A stretch of 64,000 nucleotides of DNA from Penelope pileata. Taxonomy: Eukaryota; Chordata; Aves; Galliformes; Cracidae. The notes below the pieces were generated by a model. That model had not been told where the DNA came from and ran no database searches. It saw nothing but the letters and a program-made list of their open reading frames with translations. Of the stretch, positions 14,545-27,125 are shown piece by piece; within the stretch, counting starts at the first letter, position 1; each line of letters starts with the position of its first letter. Location of the stretch: the NCBI GenBank assembly GCA_013396635.1, contig WBMW01000464.1:521540-585539 (forward strand), written 5' to 3'. The position numbers and the translations under genes were made by a program.

Positions 14545-14589
14545 CCAGTTACCTTTTACCAGTTACCTTTTACCAGTTACCAGTTACCT
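14545..14589. repeat. Short tandem repeat, 14-bp unit
   Basis: The unit CCAGTTACCTTTTA occurs twice in full from 14545. A truncated third unit and another CCAGTTACC segment follow, reaching 14589. It is a local minisatellite-like expansion of under four units. No gene or transposon context is visible, and the copy number is likely to vary between individuals. Confidence 0.9.
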
Positions 14590-16073
14590 AACACTCAAGT
14601 CCTTCAATTAGCTCTATGTGGGTGACCTTGCAATTTAATACTAATTTTTCTCTTCATAGAAAAAAGGGTAAGTTTAAGTCTGTATTCCCCTTTTTCAAGA
14701 CAGTATTTTATAAACCGCTCATATATCTCTTCTGATTCATCTCCAACAGAAATGTCTTAATTTCCATTTGTATTAAACTCTTTTTTCATTTGGGTGCTTT
14801 TCAAGGGAGAGGTGGGCTGAAAAGAGAAGTAAATGGCAAGAGAAGGCTCAGGAGTAAAGTTCTCACTACATTGCCTTCAAATATCTGTAACCTATGCAGT
14901 TATTGTATGGAAAGGGTACTTTTGTTTCTGCTTTTTCTCCTTAACATACTAGATTGCCACTAAATTACAGTAGTTTGTTCTTGACATTCTGTTATGATGC
15001 TTTAGGAATACGTGTATTGTTGCTCTCCAATCTGGTTTGTGTAGACTGCCTCCATGCGGTTTTAAATTAAATCAATTTTAGCTGTAGGCAATCGTTGACT
15101 TACATATCTATAGATAGATGAAAACTCCTTTGTAAAGTTGACAATCACTCTGCAAGCTTTTAATATGAGCCTTTCCCTGAAGCCAATTTAGATTGAGCTG
15201 ATTCTGCCGACAAGCTGTGGCATGAACAACATGACCTTCCAGCTCTGAGGGGTGAAATCTCAGCTCTGCTGAAATTGGTGTCAAATGAAAGCATGAGCTC
15301 ATCCACTGAGCTCAGCTGCTTCCCTCCCTCTTCTTAAAGCCAGACTTTCATATTGGCTCTACTTCCATTACATCTCAGTAAATACTAACCTTTGTACTTC
15401 CATAAAGAATGGCATGGCTTTCAAGGTGTGGAAAACTGGATCTTTCCCCATATTACAACAGAACATTGACCTTGAGCAACTTACTGTCATCACTTGAGCT
15501 TTATGGCATGATAAACTCACCTGGAAAACCCCAAACATTTTGTACAGGAGGCAGCATTTTCCAGTTGAGCTATTTTGCCTAAATTCTGAGAGAATGAAAT
15601 ATAAGAGAAATACAGATGTCAAAAGGGCCTCATCCAACACAACATGGGAGAAGAATGGTAGATTAAATCGCTGAGAAGCTAGAGTGAAAAGCTTCCTGCT
15701 TTCTTCCTGTGCTGGGATCCTTTAGCGATATTCTGTTCGTCGGAATAAACATTCATCCACATCTCATTCCAGGTCTCAACAGAGGGGGGAAATGGATCTC
15801 TGATTGTGACTGGAGACTCAACACATTACTGCGAATGTCAGCATATTATCATGACTCTAGGTCATACATGGGATTCTCTACATTTTGTAAAGTCTTCTGT
15901 AAACTCATGCAGACCTTATGGGACTAGCTTCTGAGATAGGTGGGCTCAAGGAAAGAATCAGGTCCATATTAATTTTTAGGTTTTATTCATTGTAACAACA
16001 TCAGGGACTCTGGATCAACAGTGCTTGAGTCTGCCTGGATGGTACAAGAAGAACATTTGCAATGGAAGAAACT
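14590..16073. other. Unique non-coding DNA
   Basis: No gene, RNA or repeat family is recognised. Open frames here reach 90 codons at most (15368-15640, minus) and look random. Confidence 0.6.
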
Positions 16074-16290
16074 TAAATAGAATAGAATGGTTCAGTTGGA
16101 AGGGACCTTCAAAGATCATCAAGTCCAACTGCCTGACCTCTTTAGGGCTAACTAAAAGTTAAAAAAAAAAGTTACTGCATTCCACTCCTGCACCCAGATC
16201 ATTGATAAAAATGTTGAGCAGCACTGGCCCTAAGGAACACCACTAGTGACCATACACCAGCCAGATGTAGCCCCTTTTCACTACAAGTTA
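16074..16290 (-). mobile_element. CR1 LINE fragment with internal deletion
   Basis: Read on the minus strand, this is the 3' part of an avian CR1 non-LTR retrotransposon. The plus strand opens with AATAGAATAGAATGG and TTGGAAGGGACCTTCAAAG, the reverse complement of the CR1 3' tail. From about 16190 it matches the reverse complement of the reverse-transcriptase region around 'LFNIFINDL' (ATCATTGATAAAAATGTTGA). The roughly 900 bp that should lie between these parts are missing, and an A-run at about 16161-16171 sits near the join. The copy is dead. CR1 copies move by target-primed reverse transcription and are usually 5'-truncated; an internal deletion is less usual. Confidence 0.85.
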
Positions 16291-19200
16291 CAGCAAATGT
16301 AAAATTACTTTCTATACAAATCTGGCAAAGCTGAAATCTGTTGTTCTGGGAGATCTTCCAAAAGTCATCCCTTTGTAGAAGGATTTGTAAGAGATGGGTA
16401 TTTCAAAGAGATAAAGCTATTTTCTCATATGCAGCTCAGCTTGGTTAGCATCACAGTATATTGTGAAAGCATAAGAAGCAAAAACCAAGAGACAAACACA
16501 CTTATATCAATGCCTTTAAAATGCAGGCGCAATCCCACAATTTCTCCCCTTCTATTCTCAGGATAAACCTGCACTCAGACAGCAGCTAATCTATTTTGAT
16601 GGGGGCAGACAGAATGCTAGTTACTGTATGAATGCTCATACATTAAACAGTTATTAAAAGGAAAGTGAAGAAGAAAGAAATCAAAATTTCATCAACTAAT
16701 TGAATAGATTTATTCAAGGAGAAGGAAAGAACCTTGATCTGAGAAAGATTTAAGCATGCATAAGTTATATTCTTAACCCCGCTGAGCACTCTACTTAAGA
16801 AAGCAGTTCAGAGAATTCCTCTATTGATTCTTAAACAATACACTGAAATTTTAATGACCTTGTCAGCAAAACACTTTCAATCATCTCAGATAACACTGAT
16901 ATAACTACTGAACTAAGAGATGCTTGCAAAGGGACAGACTTAAACATGCTGTTTACCAAGGAAATGCTAGTATTGCCCATTTCTGTTTATCCATGCTAAA
17001 CTGGCAGTATAGTTGCTTTAAAGCTTCAAAATACTGCTTTTGTACCACTAAGTATTTTTCAGGAAAAAAAAAAAAAAAAAGGAAGAAAAAGATTTAAATT
17101 ACCACTTAGTTTAACTTAAGTCCAGGTAAAATAATTGAGCCTCCATGCAAAGAACTGGATTCCCTCCTGCTTTACCCCCAGTTTTACATGAATGTAACTC
17201 ACATCAATGAAGATCAATGGAATCACAGGAACAGAAAACCAGAGCATCACAATGACTGATATTACCGGAGGTTGAGAAAACACCTCTCAGCAGTGATTGT
17301 AAGCTCTGACCTCAGGAATCTGGCACAGAAAAAAGGGATCCAGGATAATCCAATATTATCTATGGAAGGCAGCATCACTTTTCTAAAATTCACAGTCTTA
17401 TTACTTTAAATATAGCAAGGGGAAAGTGCAGATATTAATCAAGCAGCCACGTTGTATCGAGCAGAGCATGAATTTCCCTGTGTTTCCCTACTGAAATCTG
17501 CACTTCCATCCTCAGAAATCATTTCTATTGATTCATTTGGCTCACGCACTGTGTTTGTTTAAGTGGTTGGTTAGTTAGTATTTGAAATGCCACGGGCACA
17601 CAGCACATTGGAATAGAGATTTTGACCATTTCACTCAAAATATCCACTCCTGGGTAGTTTCTCAGGCCATAATATCATGGTTCTCGGGGAGCAATGGCAG
17701 CTCACACATGGAATCCCTCCCATTACCGCGTTTCACTGTTCTCATGATGGAATATATGCTCCTTTTTGACAGTCCATAGTCGCAGTAACTTCTAAATTAT
17801 TTCCAAATATTAACTAAGCACTCACAGAATAGGCAGGAGAAGACCACACACACCAGTTTAGAGGGACACAAAATTCACAATACTGCCCAGGAACAGAACA
17901 AGTCTGTGGCAGAATCATCCATACAATGCAGGTCACTTGTACCTCCTCTTAATTAAGATACAGTTTCCTTCTATAAATATAATGATATAAATGATTAGCA
18001 TACACAGGGGCTAGAGAAATTGCCAGCTCTAAGAGACAGAGAAATCCCAACTCTGTTTTAGACAGAAGAAAATTAATTTGCAGAGGTACCAGATGAAAGA
18101 AGAAGCTTCCTGAATCTGGAAATCTGAAGCACAGTATTACATGAAAGCCTCAGGGACCAGTAAATAAACACAGAGGCAAATATAAAAAGTACACAATGTC
18201 AGGAATAGTGATGGAAAGGCAAATGTCAGTCTTTCTTTCACTATTAAAATTTCACTGCCTGTTGAATCTTCTTCATTCTTTTGAATTTGAGATCCAGGAA
18301 AAGGTAACTGCAGCTGTCTTTGAACAAAGTAATAAGAGTATTTTTGTAAGACACTTCTGGTTATCAGCAGATGATGTCCAAAAGCTTAGAAATTGGTTAC
18401 CTCAGAGATAACTTTCATCCTTTCTATCAATGTTCAAATTTGCAAGGAAAATGCAGGAAAACAACACGCATGCAAAAAATTCTTTAGGAGGTCCTTCCAA
18501 TTTGTGCGAGAAAAGATTAACCTGTGCAAAGGGGAATCCAAGAGCCTATTAAAGTTAACAGTTGGTCGGGGTGAAATCAAAGAGGACATTTTTTGTTCTG
18601 CACATGCCTGGCTTTTTCATATCTCCTTCCTTCCCCTGTTAGTAGAATTCTGGTTATTTCCTGTTTTCAAGCATATAATCACTTTATCTCAGCTTGAACA
18701 GGCACTTTTACTGCCCCGTTATCAGCATCTTACCAAGGGGAAAAGTCAAAAATAATCAATGTACTTGATACCTGAATGCCTCATACCTGTGGGTTTCTAA
18801 TATATCAGAAAAGAAAACTTAAGTTACAATGTAAGTTGTAACAAAAAGCTCTCTTTATAGGCAGATGAACAAAACCATGTCAGAGTCCTAAACAACTTCA
18901 AAAATTTGGAAATCCATCTCCAGGACAGAATCCAACATTCATGCTCATGGGATTTATAAATCATCTACAAAACAGAGATAAAAAATTGCATTTTTTGGGT
19001 GAAACGCAGACTCCGGTAAAGTCAGAAATAAAGGTCTCCCTGAGCTCAGCAAGGCAAAGGATTGCATTTTCAGACATAGATTAACTGGTTCTCATTTGAA
19101 AAGTGCTACATTTGTGCTTAGTAGCGCCAGAATGATTGCAGCCTCTGTTCTAATCTACATAACTGTTTCCCAGTACAGCTTTCTGCTCACTGGAAACTGT

Positions 19201-19721
19201 TTCTTCGATATAGTAAGTGACCATCTGTATTTGAAAGAAGTGACCATGGTAATGTTCTCAAGATAACCCAAGCAGACAGCCTAATGGCACAGCTAGATTA
19301 CTCATATCTGAAAATCCTTGACAAAATGGACATTTCTGTGGAGACGTGATTGTGTTTGTTTGCTCTTTGCAGAACCAGAAGGAGCCTGCAAAGGTCAGCC
19401 CATCCTTCCTCAAGCAGGCTGAATTATACCTACATCATTCCTGAAAGATGCATGCCACAGGAGGTCTGTAGGGAAAGGAATACCCTGTCTCCCTAGGTCA
19501 ACTACTTCATTGCTTGCCTTTCTTCATGTTCCTACCCTTTATTTTCTGACATAAGCCTATTTGCACTAGATTAGAGCAAAGACGTATCCAGGCTGCTATT
19601 TTGTCTCTGATTCCAACAGAGGCCAGCAGCAGCCGCCAAAGATACAGTAGATTTTCAATTGAGCTGATGTATTTTGACAGAATGTGAATCTCCATGTACA
19701 CTGGTGATCTCGTTTAACTAA
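16291..19721. other. Unique non-coding DNA
   Basis: No gene is recognised. A run of 17 A residues lies at 17064-17080. The open frames (the longest is 18393-18755, 120 codons, plus) contain no motif I know. Several long AT-rich parts are present. Confidence 0.6.
17064..17080. repeat. Poly(A) tract
   Basis: Seventeen consecutive A residues followed by a purine-rich stretch. It could be the tail of a decayed retroposed copy, but no recognisable body lies upstream. Confidence 0.9.
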
Positions 19722-19940
19722 GTTATTTTGGACTGGGGCAGCTGTCCTTGTGCACCCCCAGCCTCTCCATTTGCAGGGCAGCACGAGAAGCTGAGAGATT
19801 TTTGACTTACTGTAAGCACTGGTCAGCAACAACTAAAATATCAGTGTGTTATCAACTTTATTTATCTCCTAAATCCAAAACAGCACATCAGACACTAGGA
19901 AGAAAATTAACTCTATCCCAGCCAAAACCAGGACACTGAC
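19722..19940 (-). mobile_element. Truncated ERVL-like LTR (U3 end)
   Basis: This matches part of a common avian solo-LTR family whose sense strand is the minus strand here. The plus strand contains GCACTGGTCAGCAACAACTA, ATCAGTGTGTTATCAAC, then ATTAACTCTATCCCAGCC and AAACCAGGACA, which is the reverse complement of the LTR start (TGTCCTGGTTT...). Only the first third or so of the LTR is kept; the R/U5 part is missing and the match fades before about 19738. No internal retroviral sequence flanks it, so it is a truncated solo-LTR relic. Related pieces lie at 33745-34292 and 40850-41055. The ERVL assignment comes from recalled family resemblance. Confidence 0.75.
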
Positions 19941-20238
19941 TGCTGCAAAACTTTCTACATGAAAACAGCCTGGAGTCACACTCTGCATGTTATTTGTACA
20001 CTGGATGTTACATCTTTAGTTGGTTCAGGAGCAGTTTGTAACAAGTCAAGAAGATTTCCGTTGGCTGTCCTTACTCATTTTGACATAGAAGACTGAAATG
20101 CTCATATACTCAATGGTAAAAAGGCAAAAGAGGGAGATTTCTCTAGATTTTGAGCAAGGCAGCATTCCTACGAGTGTCATGCTCCAGCTGCAAGGTGGTT
20201 GCTTCCTGATCAGGATCTGTATGATCCCTTCTTAGGCA

Positions 20239-20280
20239 AGATCATAAGAAGCCATACTGAGATCATGTGAAGCCATACTA
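20239..20280. repeat. Imperfect 21-bp tandem dimer
   Basis: AGATCATAAGAAGCCATACT and AGATCATGTGAAGCCATACT (each plus one more base) lie directly head to tail, with three differences in 21 positions. This looks like a single local duplication by replication slippage; no function is suggested. Confidence 0.9.
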
Positions 20281-22034
20281 ATGCAGACCCCAAATGACAA
20301 AGACATGGCCAATTGCTTAAAGGTCACAGTGTTTGGCCTAGAGCTGCCCATGCAGATGAAGGGAACTGAAGTACAGTGTGTCCATGCACGGAACAAAGCC
20401 TCCTTCCTTGTGCTTCCTTGGTGCATTGGCAAAAGAAGCCATTTGAGAAAAATATATTAGAGACAAGCTGATAAGATGTTTGCTGCTCCCTTGTCTTTGC
20501 TGGTGTAGGGCTCTTTGCTCACTGTTTTGAGGGAAATACACTGCAGAACTGAGGGAAAGTACAAGTTTTTGCTTGTAGAATCAGCTAGGTTTTGTGAGTT
20601 TTCTGATTGACTCTTTTTGATGTTATGCTCAGGAGAAGTGCTTAGCCCTCATCTAGTACATCATGAAAGAGGCCTTATCTTTAATTGATGAACTTCAGAA
20701 CCTTTGTCTGAAAGCTGAAATGCATCATCTTCAGCAAAGAAAAGCAAGTGCTGTATGTTTTAATGCCAAAGCCAAACTTTCACAAGTATATGCCAAACAA
20801 CAGAGCAGGCCAGTGTAACTTTTACACAATTGCCCAACTCTATGTTAGCCCAGCTCCTGAGCAGTCTCCCTCAGAAGACTCAAAATGGATGCAAGCTCTC
20901 AGCAGACAGACCTCACTCCTGTGTGCTGCCTGGGTCATACCCTTCCTGGGAGTCTTCTTCAAGCCTTTGTCACCTCCGACAAACAATGAGGAAAATGCTG
21001 TTTGAGAAATTGTTTGATTGACCTCAGTGACAATTTATTTGCTCAGCACCACCTTTAGTGCCTAGATCTACAAAAGGCATAAACTGAAACACTAGTAACA
21101 AATGATAATGGGATGAATTACAAAATAATGCGCATCTTTATCTTTGCTTACACAAACTAATTTAATGGGACATCTCTTAAGAAATCAGACTAAGATGTTC
21201 TGCACAGATTTACTGAATGTTCAAGATGTGAGGTGTCTCTGGGTGTTCTTTTGTATTTGCCTTTCCTTCAGCAGTTCTCACGTCCTGCTGAGCATTTAAG
21301 CCTTGCCTTCTCCTACCAGGGAAGACATTAAGTGTGGATATCCCCTGGGCACTGCACTCCTGCTGCATCCAAGCCAGAGTTCTCACTCAGCTTGGGTCAC
21401 ACAGACCTCTGCATCCCTTGCCTCTTTTCTGTGCTTCAGCAAACAAGGAAGCAGTTAACACTGTTGACATCTGAAGTGTCATCATTGGCATTTGAGTTAA
21501 TATGTGAAGCTGCAAGGGGCTATTTATTTGTGCTGCTAGTGCTTCAGGCTCTTGGCATATTCAGACATGTATAATTGCATTGGCTACCTTCAGGTCATAT
21601 TTTCAAGGATTTTGTCGCAATTACAGCAGCTAGAAAGACCTCATTTCAAACAAACAAACAAAACCACAACAAAGTATTTGAGAAACCAAGAAATGGACTT
21701 TGCTAGCATATATGTTCTACACAAAGGTACCTCTACAAGCCATAAAAAGATGGTTTTCACTAAAGCTGAAGTGTTACTTGAACAGAACCAGAAGCAATGA
21801 CTCCAAATCATTAGTGTGGAGTAAGCCTGGCAACACATGCAGCTGAAGAGTCACTGTACAGATCAGTCTGGATTCACAGTGCACAAATTGCCTTACTCTC
21901 TCTGATCTCCTGTAATCATTTGATGGTATCTATCCTGAGAGTTTCACTCTTAATTGCACCTCTTGGTCTTGAAAGCATTAGCTTGATGTTGTCAGATATT
22001 TGGGTGAGTAGATATTTATATTATTTTCATCATC

Positions 22035-22048
22035 TTTTTTTTTTTTTT
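22035..22048. repeat. Poly(T) tract
   Basis: Fourteen T residues followed by a CCTTTTTCC pyrimidine stretch. On the minus strand this is an A-run, possibly an old retroposon tail, but no body is recognised. Confidence 0.9.
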
Positions 22049-23847
22049 CCTTTTTCCTGATGAGATACGTACTTTTAGCTGTACAGAGTAATTTATTATC
22101 ATTTGCTTCTCAGCTCCTTGAGAATGTGAAGACTCTGGTCTCAGATTGGAAAACTCATTTTGTTCAAACCAGACCAAAATTCTAAAGCACAGAGCCCAGG
22201 CATAACAATGGTAAGTCATATTAAAGTCAAAGCATCACTATCATTTCAGAAAAAGAAACTGAACTCTAACCTAAAAGTGCTTAGTAAGTGACTAACTCGT
22301 ACCCGGAGAGTTTCTTTTAATAAACTTTACCTGGCAATAAGAGAAAAATCAAGATGGGAACACAACACCTAAGGCAAGTTCTATGTTTCGTTTGTCAGCC
22401 TGTTTTCAAATCAATAGATTACATATATTTCTGTCAATGCATAGATTCTTACTTCAAACAAAGTCAACTATAAAAAATATAGACACAATATGAATTGAGG
22501 TAGAAAAAAGATATTGCTTTTTGTTTTATTATATTCATCAGATTTTGAAATACACACCATATAAAAATGTGGCGAATAAACTAGACTAAAAACAGCTCTC
22601 ATTTTCCAGTGAGAGGCTCTTATTCATGTTTATAATCATGAAAAGCCTCCTCTCTACCACAGGCTTCACAAAGAATCCCAAATGACATTACAGATTCTCA
22701 CTTTTTCTTTACCTGCACAGAGTCACAGCCCTGTAAGGAGCACTGTGGTGACCACACCATTGTTTCTCTGCTGCATCCCATTTTCATCTTAAATGAAAAC
22801 CTTAATTTTCAGCTGGCCTGTACACACTGTGGTATCCACTATGAGGTCCTGAGCAAGTCATCTCCACCTTCAATTTACAGCCAGACTAATGTTTTAGTTG
22901 CATCACCTTTTGCCCATGTGTTTTAACAGTGTTCCAAGTAGGACATTTCTCCTTTTCACTATAATTGGAGTAGAAGGTTAATACACTGCATTCTCCTGTT
23001 CCAAAATCCTGGGTCTGGAGATCCTAAGCTTTCTGTTCTCAGCATTTCCAGTTTGCCTCTAGAAGATCCATGTTTACATAACAATCTTTTGGTGTTTGAG
23101 AAAGGGCCTGGCAGCCTAGGACAGAAAAAGCAACAGCAAAAACTCAACAGAATTCTGCATTCCCAAGAGTCTTCTAATGCAAAGTTAGCCAGTTCAACTA
23201 CACTGCCCAAATAGAGGGAGTCTGTTCAGGCTCTTGAGAAAGCTGGGGCGGGAATGGCTTGCTCCTTGTTCCCTGTGTCCTCCCCAGGTGATGGAAGTCT
23301 CCTCTTTCCCAAGCAGGTGTGCATCAAAATGCTGGGCTAAAGGAGGACTGATGTTGCAAGTGCCTGCTGGGCTCTGCTTGAAACAGATACCAAGGGAGGA
23401 TTTCTTCTCCCTGATTTTAGCCATATGAAGAATCTCATCTAGGCTGTTACCATAACTTCTTAGCACAGACCATGACAAGAGACAACCATCTCTGCTGAGT
23501 CTCATTGGTGTCAGAGAACTTCTCTCCCTGGCTCCAACCTGTCACTAGGGTTGGCAGTAGTGAAGCACAGTGCTCTGGGTGTCAGCCTATCCTCACTGCA
23601 CTAACTCAGTGCCCATCTGCAACGTGGCACTGAGAGCAGTGTACCCCTTGGACGCAGTACTTTTGATGCTCTGTAAGAAACTGATTAAAGACTCTCAACA
23701 GGTAGGTTCTGTGAATCCTGGGGAAGAATCACAAGCTTTCCCTCAGAATGATTCGGGCCTTAAAATGCTTAATGAACTTTGGATTTCCTGCAAGATTAAT
23801 CAGCACCTGTAACAGACCTCTTTGTGTAGGTTTGTTGATTGTTTGCT

Positions 23848-23892
23848 TGTTTTTATTTTTATTTTCATTTTTATTTATTCATTTATTTTTGT
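23848..23892. repeat. T/A low-complexity block
   Basis: Degenerate TTTTTA/TTTAT-type units with occasional C. It is simple-sequence DNA with no coding meaning. Confidence 0.85.
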
Positions 23893-24074
23893 TACTCTCC
23901 TTAATCCTGATGCTCTACAGAAAAAATGCTTACATGATCACACTGCATGGGCAAGTGTATCATCCATTCCCGAGCTTACTAACCCTTACACCAGAAAATA
24001 ATAATCTGCACTCCTGCACTCTCTTGTTGCTTGGGTGGGCGAATAGATATAACCTATCTTGGTCTACGGATACC

Positions 24075-24093
24075 TTTTTTTTTTTTTTTTTTT
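24075..24093. repeat. Poly(T) tract
   Basis: Nineteen consecutive T residues. It supplies the phenylalanine run at the start of a 195-codon open frame, which is one reason to distrust that frame. Confidence 0.9.
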
Positions 24094-26807
24094 CCTTTTC
24101 TTAACTGGGTTTATGACTGAGAGTTGCAAATTAACACAGGTGTGTAAGAGCCAAAAATTTCTCTTTTATTATTCCGTATTGAAGGCAATAGATGAGACTG
24201 GAATCTGGCAACATATCAGAATATTCTCACTAAAAGACTCTTTCATTTCTTTCCATCTGGTATGTTCAGAAGGCAACAAAAACACACTGTGCTCTCTAAT
24301 AGAAATACAGTTAAGAAGATATTTTTTTCAACTAGACTTCCACTGTCTCTTCCGGCACAGAGAGGACCTATGGATTCACACCAGCCTTTCACCCAGAAAC
24401 CCAGCTTCTCTGACTTGCAGGTCCCCAGAGTGTGACCTGCCCTTAGAGATGTGCTTACTGCACATTCCCAGTTGGAGATGTGGTAGCCAGACACTTATAA
24501 AAACCAAGTGCGGTAATAAATGTTTCAGCCAGAGAAAAGTGCAAGGGCACTCCATTGTCTTATTCTCCAGTGATAAAAATATCTGGCTGCAGAATCACAG
24601 ATTACAATGGTCAGCTGGCCCCAATATTTGCATATTAGCAGCATAAAAGATATCTGGATAAAGTATTTGTGGGTTTATTTGCAGCATTAATACCAATGCC
24701 TGACAGCATTATTCGTACTGTTTATGTGATCATAAAATAGCTTTATAGTGATACAATTAGTAATGCTGAGCTTAGATAGTATAAATGGTAGTAGTGATTG
24801 TACCTCTATAAACTTAACTTTATAGTGACATAAATGAGCAATATTTGTGTCATCATGTTTTATGACGTCACGTAATCTCAGGCCTAAGAGTATAACACAA
24901 GGGTCTTGCATACTTTAATTTTGCACCTAAAATACAATGAAAAAGGACATCCTAATTCATTCTTATGATACTCAGCCCTATACTTTCATTCACCTTAAGC
25001 TGCAAGGCCATTTTTTTTTTTCCTTTGGCTATAAAATAATCACAAGCATCTCATTTCCAGGGATGTGTTCCTACAGCATTGGTGGGCAAGGAGCAGTGCT
25101 CCCACCAACAGGGCCAACAGGCAAGAGCTGAGGGCTGGCACAAGCCAAGACAAACTCTCTGCTTGGACTTCTTCAGTCGTCACTTTCCTCTTTCAGTCCA
25201 CACTTTTATTCTAAAGGGGGAAATAGCAAATGAAAGACTGATCAGCTGCAACAGAAGTTTTGATTAATTTCACAGTTTCAGCTCATTCACGTCACAGCTG
25301 ACATAAAGGACTTTGGAAGACTGTTTGCCTGCCATTCCCACAGTAGTGCTCGCTAGCAGAAGACAGGGAAAAAGATCCCTGATATTATACTGTGTTCTTT
25401 GAAAAATGACTGTGTGACTATCAATTACTGGGGTGGAGATCTGCCTTGACTTTTGTTTTTACGCACATTGGTTAACTACGCAGTAGCCCTTTGGGGCTTT
25501 TTGTATGAATTGCATTACTGCTCGTAATACATTCTGATCCACAAGATGCACAACACCACTTTCTGCTCTGTTCTTTCCCCTTTGGTGGTGGTTAGCTGCA
25601 GGGGAAAATATATTCTTAGGACTTTCAGCAACTTTCCTGCTTCTCCATGATACCACTGCTCCTGGATTCTTTGTTTTGGCCCACATACAAATGCCATTAA
25701 GTCAAAAGAAAATCCAGTTGGCTCAGGTAATGATGAATCAAGCCTCAAATAGCCAACAATCTTCATGTAAGAAAACACACCTAACTAAGTTGGCAGCACC
25801 CTACACCAGTCTCGTTAGAGGCTCGCTGTAGTCTAGAAGTTAAACAGTCCTGGGGCTCCATGTAACTGGTATCTTTTTTTTTTTCTTTCTTTTAACTGCA
25901 GTGCAAGTCCAGCCAACTATCCGTATTTTTGTCTCTAAAGTGGTTCCACTGTAGTGAACTGACGGCAAATACACAAGTGCAAGCTCTAAGAAGCCCTGAA
26001 GGAATTTACTTATCCATCTGTAAGCCTGGAGATGTAATTTATTTAAATAGCATTGATGTTCTGCATATCCAGCATACTGCGCAAAGTTTAAGTGTGTGCA
26101 GTATGTTCTCCCACTCCCTCCAGTACCAGCATTATGTAGGACATAGTAGCGCCATGTAGGAAAGTGGAAGCAAATTTGGCATCGCATGTAAATAAAATTA
26201 AGTTCTACTCTTCTGTTCTCCCCAGAAACAGGGAAGGGTGCTGGGAATTCAGAAGTGGTGCCACGCTACAAATTCAGCCACAAATTCTAAGAGCTTTAAT
26301 TTAATATCTCTTCCAAAATATCTGGATTTCCTGTAGAACCTACAGGGTGCCCAAATTCATTTTATTCCATCTTGCACTTACCTCTGTGGTTATTTTGTAT
26401 GGCAATATGAACTACCAGTGGAGATTTCTATGCTTTGGAAACAGTTAGGACTTTTCGATCCCACACAGAAAGAACTCAGAAATGAGTGCTAGCATCATGA
26501 TCTCAATGCACATGCCAAAACACCAGAAGAACTGCCTAAAATTTGTTCAATTTATCCAGCTCATCTACAGCATACCTTTCACGTACCCTTAGCATCCTGA
26601 GTGTATCTATGTTCCCATCCTCCCCAACAAGTTGCATTAACAGAATTAGGGGTCAAACAGGAGAGTTCTCAAGGGCAACTGTTAGGAAAAAGATGAAAAA
26701 GGGAGAAAGCAGAACACCCAGGGAGGGAGAAGCTGACCAAGGTGATGTAGCATCTTTACTGGTTCATTCTCTACAAATTCCCTTCTACTGGGCACTACAG
26801 CCAGTTT

Positions 26808-27125
26808 CTAGTCCCAGCTCTCAGCTTCTCCTTCCTCATAGCAGAGGTGTTCTAGACCCTTCATCATCTTAGTGGACCCCACTGGACTTCTCTGCAGAAT
26901 GGCCAGGTCTCTCTTGTGCTGGGGGCCCAGAACTGGACACAGCACTCCAGGTGCGGCCTCTCCAACACTGAACACTGGGGAAAATTACCTCTCTTGACCT
27001 GCCGGCAGTGCTTTGCCTAATGCAGCCAAGAATATTGTCACCCTTCCTAGTGGCGAGGGGACATGGATTCCCAAAGACTGACCAACCAGCAGAGTCCTTC
27101 CTCTTTCTCACATAGATTAATGCAG
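26808..27125 (-). mobile_element. CR1 LINE fragment (reverse-transcriptase C-terminal part)
   Basis: Read on the minus strand, this matches the region of avian CR1 ORF2 downstream of the catalytic core. The order runs from an 'ILGCIRQS'-like segment through 'SREV', then a decayed 'QFWAP...ERPGHSA' region (consensus near 'QFWAPQYKRDLDIL') and a degenerate 'GLEHLSYEERL' region, ending near 26809 with the antisense of 'RELGLF'. Both ends are truncated: neither the catalytic FADD motif nor the 3' UTR tail is present. Stops and small indels interrupt the frame. It is an immobile relic on the opposite strand to the longer CR1 at 28757. Confidence 0.85.

Larger units (their letters stand above)
19941..26807. 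other. Unique non-coding DNA with simple repeats
   Basis: No gene is recognised. It contains a 21-bp dimer (20239-20280), T-runs (22035-22048 and 24075-24093), a T/A-rich low-complexity block (about 23848-23892) and a perfect CRE-type palindrome (24863-24870). The 195-codon frame at 24059-24646 begins within the T-run and shows no family motif, so it is taken as chance. Confidence 0.55.

Noticed and set aside
24059..24646. 195-codon plus-strand open frame
   Set aside because: It begins inside a 19-T run, has no recognisable domain, and its cysteine-rich composition fits random translation.
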